From assembly GCA_036362985.1 (NCBI GenBank), contig JAYGXS010000005.1, positions 52,754,496-52,818,495 on the forward strand: a stretch of 64,000 nt of DNA. The letters are read 5' to 3'. Below are positions 57,471 through 64,000 of this stretch, piece by piece. The notes under the pieces were generated by a model that was not told where the DNA came from, did not search any database, and worked only from the letters and a program-made list of their open reading frames with translations. Every line of letters starts with the position of its first letter. Position 1 is the first letter of the stretch. A program made the translations under genes and the position numbers. The stretch comes from Ligula intestinalis. Lineage: Eukaryota; Platyhelminthes; Cestoda; Diphyllobothriidea; Diphyllobothriidae.

Positions 57471-57699
57471 ATAAAATATCTTCAGTATAATTTAGTATAT
57501 ATCAGGGAGAGAGGCAGAACCTTTAAATATCTTATTAAGATAGATGCTGTCTCACACAGACGCTGCCTTACACAGAAGGTACGGAAAGATATAATTGGCT
57601 CCAGCGTTTAGAAGGCTAACCGGGAAACCAAATGGTCCTGGACTTTAAGACTGACAAAAACAACAAATGGCTACACTCACGTCCCAGAGGGTAAAACTT

Positions 57700-58590
57700 A
57701 TAGTTTCAATGCCGAACCACCGGATTTATCCTTAGAAATTGTAAGACTATAAAGGTGAGAACTAGCCTCTATAATATGTACGTGAGGCCTAGTCTTGAAT
57801 ACTGCTCGCCCCTAGTCAGTCTTCTGCGCACTAGTGAACGGAAGAAAATAGAATCGGTGCAGCACTTCTTCACTAGAAGAGTTTTCACTAAAGAACACCG
57901 TAACTTAACCTACCAACAAATGTGAGAACTTATAAAGCTGGATCCTCTGTGGCTTCGCAGATTGCAGAAGGGTCTGTTTTTACTGTTTAAACTTTAGAAT
58001 GGTCAAACCTTTAATCCTCTTAGTACAATAAGGCAGCTTGAGCACTCTCGACGTGCCAGTCATCGAGACGTATTTTTATTTCTTCCTATGGCACGTACAG
58101 TAAAGTACCAGCAATTCTTTTCCGTAAATGCCATATCAATCTGGAATAGGCTGTCCAAAAATATTAAAACCCAGCAAAACTACCCTATGTTTAAGAGAGC
58201 TATAACTAGTTTTCTACATTCAGGACAACTTTCACGAATTTTGGGTGCTGACTCGGTGGAATCTCTCTTTCACTCTGATGCAGTTCGTGGACTTTGAACC
58301 CCGCCAGGCTTCATGCTGAAGATAATGCTGCTGAAGCAGCTGCCCGCAGTCTGCTAATCCTTCAGCCGATAGCGAGCAAATTTTGCCGACAACCATTGAA
58401 GGAAGACTGAGAACACTGTGTTCTTGTGCCAACCCTCTCCGTCTGGAACGAATGTTTTTAGACGATATGAAACAGTTCTCCTGCTGATGAGTCAACTCAG
58501 CTTACAACTGTACATTTATTCCGTTTGTATCATACCTTTGAAAGTAGTTTTTTCACTTGAAACAAACTCCCTATCTCGCCCAGTATTGAC
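57700..58590 (+). mobile_element. CR1-like LINE 3' end, inverted second copy
   Basis: The plus strand reads SLYNMYVRPSLEYCSPLV, ERKKIESVQHFFTRRVF, LDPLWLRRLQKG, TFNPLSTIRQLEHSRRASHR and IWNRLSKNIKTQQNYPMFKR, ending after GADSVESLFHSDAVRGL. It is the same tail as at 55,864-56,640 on the other strand but keeps a segment lost there. Stop codons show it is inactive. Confidence 0.9.
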
Positions 58591-58724
58591 AAAACAAAAA
58601 ACATGAAACAAAACCAATACTGGCTGCAACATAGGGAGCTTGTTTTAGGTTTTTTCCGATCTTCGAGGTGTTGGAAGGCGCCCAAGAGGCGCATTACCAA
58701 CTCTTAACAATTGCCTGTAAAGTG

Positions 58725-58755
58725 GCATAATAAACATATTATTATTATTATAATT
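58725..58755 (+). repeat. aataaa followed by (ATT)n tail
   Basis: gcataataaacatattattattatt: a tail typical of LINE 3' ends, but no matching coding part touches it. About 140 bases separate it from the CR1 3' end. Confidence 0.4.
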
Positions 58756-59439
58756 AAACGATCATTTGGATCAAGGACAGAACCGAAATGTCCTTTTGTT
58801 GACGCAAACGATAAGAGAGTCTACGCAGCCTACGGCGGGAAGTTACACTTCATCCTTGACATATATTAGTTTCTTACGGGGGAAAGGATGAAGGATGAGT
58901 GGAGCTAGCACTTTGCATGGCATATCGGTACAAACATTTACGTTCAAACATTGGAAAAAGTCAGATCAGTCGAGCAAATTTATGTGTGCTAAAAATTCCG
59001 CCGTATTTGCTGATCGGAAGTCATGGATAGAACGTTATTTTTTGGTCAATGTTTCGTCCAACCCCAGTTCTAGTGTAGTGACAACTGTAAGATGGTCTGA
59101 ATTTCTTAAAATTTATAAGGTTTATTTGTAAAGCGCATCTTCCGCGTCGTCAAAATCCCCGGACGGCAGGAAAAATCTAACCCAAGTCCCTTCTTTTTCG
59201 GTCACTATTAGCTTTGTTTTAGTCTTTTGCTTGGTCAAAAATGTGCGAAATATGACGTTTGTTTTTCAGTGAAAAAAACCTGAATTTTAATGTACAATAC
59301 TAGCAAAGCATAAAATAGCCAAACATTATACGTTTTACTGTTTCATAGTAAGAATACTTTGGGTTTGGAAACACTGCCATGTCCTTTAACTGAGGTGGAA
59401 AAAGCCGCGGTCAGTTTGCAGTTGAAATAATCGCCTGAG

Positions 59440-59775
59440 GACATAGCATCTTCCATATGTATGATTCTGCTCGATGCAGAGATTACAATCTTTGCCCATG
59501 GGCAGGATTTTGATAAATAGATTGGACGTTGCAGATTTCTGGAAAGCCACTGTGCCCCAAAATGTGTGGAAGCTTTCCTGGACCACTATATCCCTTTTGG
59601 TCCGAATTGGATGCCAAAGAACTGGTTGCAAAGTGTCCTATTTTATTCAGAAATATTTGTGCCATGTCATTTGAGAAGAACTGTTTGGTCTTCCTTCTAA
59701 ATTCTGCGAAACTGTGGCTTCTGCGAATATCGTTGGGTAGGGCATTCAATATGATCGCATATGTTATGGTGTAGA
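59440..59775 (-). mobile_element. CR1-like LINE C-terminal tail
   Basis: The minus-strand frame reads NALPNDIRRSHSFAEFRRKT followed by KQFFSND, the characteristic end of LINE reverse-transcriptase proteins. It follows the endonuclease remnant directly, with the whole reverse transcriptase missing between them. Confidence 0.75.
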
Positions 59776-60620
59776 AATTTGATCGCTGGACCTTCCTAGC
59801 TTTAGTGTGTCTAAGGATGACTCTGACAGTGTTTCGCCAGCCCTACAGAAAATTACGTCCAGTATGTTTGCTCCTTGGGTGGGATTATTGGCTACCTGAT
59901 CCCAGATGCTGATATCTACTACCTCAAGTTATTTCTCAAACTTTGAAGGACGTGATGTTTTGAAACCATTGCACGTCAGGAAGATTGAAGCCGTCTTCAA
60001 TCAAGCAACATTTCAGATTCAAGTCAGCTGTGGCATGAAATGCCTGCAAGAGACAAAGATCGTAGTCCATATTGGCATTAGGTGGGTGATCACCACAGCC
60101 AAGGAGTAAGGAGTTGCTATTCTTTAGAACAACTCAGAGCCAGCAGCTCTCTTCTACCCCCGTAAATTGTGGATAGTCCAACGGCAGAAATATAAGTGGC
60201 TGCTTAATAAAGATGCAGGTTCCTCCGCCAGGGCCATTTTTTCGATCATCATGAATGCATGCATAGCCTAGAACAGTAAGTTCGGAGTCAGCTACACAGG
60301 CCAATGCCCATGTCTCTGTTACCATAACAATGTCTGGGCGGCTGACGAAAACCAGAGTCTGGAGCAAGGGCATCATTTTAAGCAGAGAACTGGCATTTAA
60401 ATCTACCAATTTAAGTAGGGAAGTGTTTGGTTTCGGCGGTGGGACAGCTAGGCTGTCACTGTTACCGGCTTCGACCAGAGAACTGCCCTTTTGACTTGAA
60501 GTACTTGTCACTCTCTTATTTTGAGATTTTTATCACCATTGGTTCTCTGTTTTTCCATTTCTATTATTAACCGTCTCATCTTCATCCGCTCTTTCAACTT
60601 GTAATCCGGCTGAAAAAAAC
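59775..60620 (-). mobile_element. CR1-like LINE endonuclease remnant
   Basis: The minus strand shows an apurinic endonuclease-like fold: LVDLNASSLLKMM, RPDIVMVTETWA (catalytic Glu), GGGTCIFIK, then in other frames a GDHPPN block, DGFNLPDVQW and QGANILDVIF. This enzyme nicks the target for LINE insertion. Several frameshifts and stops are present. Confidence 0.85.
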
Positions 60621-60639
60621 TTGCGAATGCAGACTTTGC

Positions 60640-61330
60640 ATGGATGATTTGCGCTCTAACACAAGTTGCACCTGTGCTTCAGTTTCTATAATTACTTAAA
60701 GAGGTCGTGGCCGAGAATTTGATTCTGGAACAGTTGGAGCCTTCTCTATTGGAAATGCCTTAAAAATGCGGAATGAATCGCCTGTTTTTAAGCAGCGGTT
60801 TGGCGTACTTATTTCAGAGATCCACGTTATGGTTAACTCGTTCTTGTGGAATTGTTGACGCTGACTCTGGCACCTCTTTTACAACTTTATACTGCTTGCG
60901 ACTCAATGGGGCGTCTGTTGCGGTCTCACGTGTTTTGACTGAGTGAGAACTTGTATCCGGTACACTCGGTAAGGTAGGTCCTGACCTACTGGCTATTGGG
61001 TTAGCTTAGTCCAAACCCGTGACCAGTTTGGCCTTCCTAGCCCTTTGCCTCTTTGGCTGTATGAACATATCGACCCCTTTATCATCACTTTCTGGTGTAG
61101 TGTCGAGCAACGATGTAGCGCTAGTTTACAAATCCAGATCACTACTAATGCTGCGTAAGCCGAGTAACGATGGTGTAAACTGCGGAATTATTTGCATCCT
61201 TTTGCAGTCGATCGAACGTCCGTTAGTTCACTGGGTTCGACAGACACATTTCATATGCAAGTTTCAGGTTTCACCGGCCGAGGCTTTATAAGCATATGCA
61301 CTTTTATTTACTGTATGTTTATATCGAAAA
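60640..61330. other. probable upstream part of the LINE, otherwise unassigned
   Basis: A minus-strand frame with Cys/His pairs (CKVCIRKF) near 60,640 may be the LINE's N-terminal region. No domain can be named. Confidence 0.3.
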
Positions 61331-61339
61331 ATGCTATAG

Positions 61340-62950
61340 TAGTTGCCGGTTATTAAGCCCATTTTTAACGAGCCCAGCCGCGTATTAAGCCCAAATACGC
61401 TTTGGACGGAATTTTAAATAGGAAAATCCACCGGCTAATAAGCCCAGTCGCCAGCTACAAAGCCCAATTTGCCAACAGGATAGAGTGAGATTCTCATCTA
61501 TCTGCGTGCGCAACTGATTACATAATTTTTTGCCAGTCTTATGCAAAACAAGATGCCGGATGTGATTTGTTTTCATTTTAAGAGTTAAATTTTGCGGCAC
61601 GCTGTTTGGACGGCAGCAGACGTGGGGTATCAGCAGAACAAATCCCGAAAACGAGAAAGCCGCACGCGCAAAAGGCTACCACATCCAAACCGCAGCGCTG
61701 AGGATACACACACACATGAAGTGAACAAGGCGTTCAGACCCACACTAGACGATGCCGATAGGCGTGACCCCGAAGTATACCAAGGTCATCTAGATAGCCT
61801 CCCTAGGTCTCGAAAAATTCAAAATTGATTTCATTCACAGGCTTTGCACCATGACCAAACGAAAGCCATCATCATGTGTCGACTTGTCGTGGCAAAACTC
61901 GACGCCTACCATCCATTGACTCCTGAGTTCCAGAAGAACCAACGAACTGCTGCTGAGAAGCTTGGAATTTTACGCGGAGATCTCCGAAACTTGCTGGACA
62001 AGGAGGCTGTGATTTGCAAGGAAGCCAAGGAGAATGGCAACATAAAAAGACACCGTAATGGAAAATATGTGGAAGTAGAAAAGGCTCTGTACGAGTTGTG
62101 GGAATTCGCAACTGTGAGAAATACTCCGTTGAATATGAGGATCTTGTGTGCAGAAGCTCAGTCCTTTGCCGAAAAAGCCAGACAACGAGATTTTCGCGCA
62201 AAAAACGGTTAGTTTTCCTGTTGGAAAGTTCGCAATGGGGTCGCGTTCAGAAATTTGGCTGGAGAAGCTGCTGAAGTCAATCTTCCTGCTGTCGCCAACT
62301 TCATTAAAGACGTGCTTCCGAACCTTTTGAAAACTTATCTTCTCAAAGACATTCTTAATGTTGATGAAACTGGAATTTATTTTTGGGCTTTGCTGTCCAG
62401 TACGTACGTGAAAAAAGATGAAAAATGACTGCAAAGGATTCAAAACGGCCAAAGACCGCATCACTGCGCTAGTCACTTGTATCATGGATGGAACAAAAGA
62501 AGATTTGTTGGTCATTATGAAGTGCGAAAACCCCAGGTGCTTCAAAAATGTCAAGGATCAACCTATACCTTATGATTACTCTGGGAATGCATGGGTGACG
62601 GGGTGCTCTGAGAGCGGTGGCTTTGCAATGTTGACTTGAAAATGGGCAAGGAAAACAGAAAAGTTCTGCTTCTTGCTGACAACTGCTCCACGCATGTCGA
62701 GGTCCATAAGTTGAACAACATAATTGTCAACGTTTTTCCTGCAAACACGACGTCAGTCCTACAACTGTGCGATCAGGGCATAATTCGGACGCTTAAAGCT
62801 TATTTTCGACATTAAATTCGTCAGGCTATTGTTGATGCAATTGATGAAAGACCCTACAAGATCACATTCAATATTTCTCTACGCTCCTCCTAGGACATTT
62901 TTACATCGATATCTCCCATCAATTACGATCTAAGATATTGTGGCTGCAAC
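61340..62950 (+). mobile_element. Tigger/pogo-like DNA transposon, broken transposase
   Basis: The plus strand carries a CENP-B-type DNA-binding part (ILRGDLRNLLDKEAVI, KYVEVEKALYELW) and then a DDE_1 catalytic domain. Three aspartates remain: NVDETG (62,363), LLADNCSTH (62,678) and LCDQGIIRTLKAY (62,771), the last two separated by 30 residues (DD30D), typical of pogo/Tigger. Also seen are KNPRCFKNVK-like and FPANTTSVLQ blocks. At least three frameshifts or stops make it inactive. The sequence at 61,343 (tagtagttgccggttattaa) may be the left inverted end; no right end was identified. Confidence 0.9.
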
Positions 62951-62959
62951 CGTACGCAT

Positions 62960-63420
62960 AAAATTTTTTCCTGCGTCTGTGGAATTATTTTTCTTGCGTG
63001 GGCGATCTTTTGAAGTCGGAATTTAAGAAGATTTTGTTTTCTTACCAATTCTACCGAGACGCAACCTCTTCAAACCGAACGCAACCTCTTCAAACAAACA
63101 AATTCGCGGCCCAGTAAACGAAATCGTCAAGATCAGCATATTCTCGAGACCTTCAAAGGCTGAGTCGTTTCCCAATATTGAATACACATTTTCAAATAAA
63201 TTTAAAGTGCTTATAAAAACAAAAGCTACAGTATTTGTTAAGTTAACTCTGATTATTTCTTGTAAGTCATAATCTGAAAATCATATCAACTGGTTTTTTC
63301 TGAACGTAATAACTAATACAGTTTCTTAAACAATTTTAAGGGATTTTAACAACCAGCTGCGGTAAAATTATATAGGCTGAATTTTTCTAAATCTTCGCAC
63401 CTTTAAAGCAGATTCACATA
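62960..63420. other. AT-rich DNA after the transposon
   Basis: Nothing recognised; it may contain the transposon's right flank. Confidence 0.35.
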
Positions 63421-63426
63421 AAAATT

Positions 63427-64000
63427 ATGAGAACGAAAATTATAGCTCATCGTAAGATATCTGCCCCCAGATCCAAGCGGTGCCTGACCACGCCTACTAG
63501 TCAATGCCTTGATACCAACAAGCAGCCCATTGTCAAGGCTAAGCAAATTGATTTATCTGCATTACGGAACTGTAATGACTTCATGATGAATTTTGGTTCT
63601 GTTGTCAATAGTAAGCAATCTGTTTGATGGTAAGTTATCAGATATGCCCTCGCAAGATTTAACAAGTTAGACTGCCTCGTCCATCTTATAACCACGGAAG
63701 CTTTTTATAGACAAAATCGAAACTTCAACTTTATACTCAAAAATGCCTCCATATTAAGTCGCCCTTTGGATATTGCAAAAGATTTTCTATGTTCGGGTGG
63801 TTTCAACTACGAAATTGCGGAAGCAAAGTGCCTGCAATCGCGTAGCAAAAACCTGCCCATCATACTTAAATTGTTTTCATCGATCGAGGTGGACTCAATC
63901 TTTGCTCAACGAGGTCACATTTCCCGATATTAAGAAATGACTAAAAAGTTTATCTGTCGAGGTCTTACACCAATGGAGCGAAGAAATGCGGCTCTCCAGT
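63427..64000 (+). mobile_element. LINE ORF1-like fragment, runs off the window
   Basis: The plus strand reads, over two frames, FILKNASIL, SRSKNLPIILKLFSSIE, VDSIFAQRGHIS and KFICRGLTPMERRNAA. Blocks such as F-S-x-x-E-V-x-I followed by I-x-x-x-LTPxER are usual in the RNA-binding first protein of CR1/L2-type LINEs. The fragment is cut by the window end and has at least one stop. Confidence 0.45.

Noticed and set aside
61872..62554. Long minus-strand ORFs including one of 194 codons
   Set aside because: They are antisense shadows of the Tigger/pogo transposase on the plus strand.

Overview
The window is animal nuclear DNA, most likely from a flatworm and plausibly a tapeworm (the lineage is an inference). 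It is AT-rich, contains no bacterial-style operons, has GT-AG introns kilobases long, and is packed with decayed transposable elements. These include Penelope-like elements with GIY-YIG ends, CR1-like LINEs, an RNase H-bearing LINE, a Helitron, a Tigger/pogo-like transposon, foldback/MITE elements and tRNA-derived SINEs.

The backbone is one host gene on the minus strand, recognisable as ARFGAP1, the GTPase-activating protein for the COPI-coat GTPase Arf1. Eight coding exons were found: start exon 54,669-54,728, then 52,841-52,950, 50,929-51,100, 45,291-45,547, 37,891-38,005, 31,104-31,214 and 28,975-29,034, and a terminal exon at 4,769-4,965. Splice phases agree across the first seven. Exon 7 and the terminal exon do not share a phase, so at least one exon between 28,974 and 4,966 remains unrecognised. 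The product keeps the CX2CX16CX2C zinc finger, the arginine finger, an amphipathic helical region and an acidic tryptophan-rich tail. The gene spans about 50 kb, almost all of it intron made of transposon debris.

Layout by region. 1-4,768 lies downstream of the gene and holds a LINE reverse-transcriptase remnant (about 1,863-2,600). 5-15 kb holds tRNA-like SINEs, a direct-repeat pair and a cluster of Penelope-like 3' ends. Several of these carry the hammerhead-ribozyme core CTGATGA / hairpin / GAAAC; another copy lies near 49.7 kb. 15-25.5 kb holds a dispersed repeat, foldback elements, a second Penelope-like subfamily (23.6-24.9 kb) and a clean MITE (25,046-25,515). 31.8-32.1 kb is a TAG microsatellite ending in a G-quadruplex motif. 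33-41.3 kb holds more foldback copies. 36-37.3, 42-43.7 and 47.8-48.4 kb share a GC-rich repeat family, one copy split by an RNase H LINE with a 7-bp target duplication. 46.4-47.6 kb is a Helitron remnant with its 3' hairpin and CTAG end. 55.86-58.6 kb contains two CR1-like 3' ends in inverted orientation. 59.4-60.6 kb is a CR1-like endonuclease fused by deletion to a C-terminal tail. 61.3-62.9 kb is a broken Tigger/pogo transposase, and 63.4-64 kb a LINE ORF1-like fragment.

The most interesting biology is the group of hammerhead-like motifs in the Penelope-like ends, with core substitutions differing from copy to copy, and the survival of a compact housekeeping gene scattered across this repeat-filled interval.
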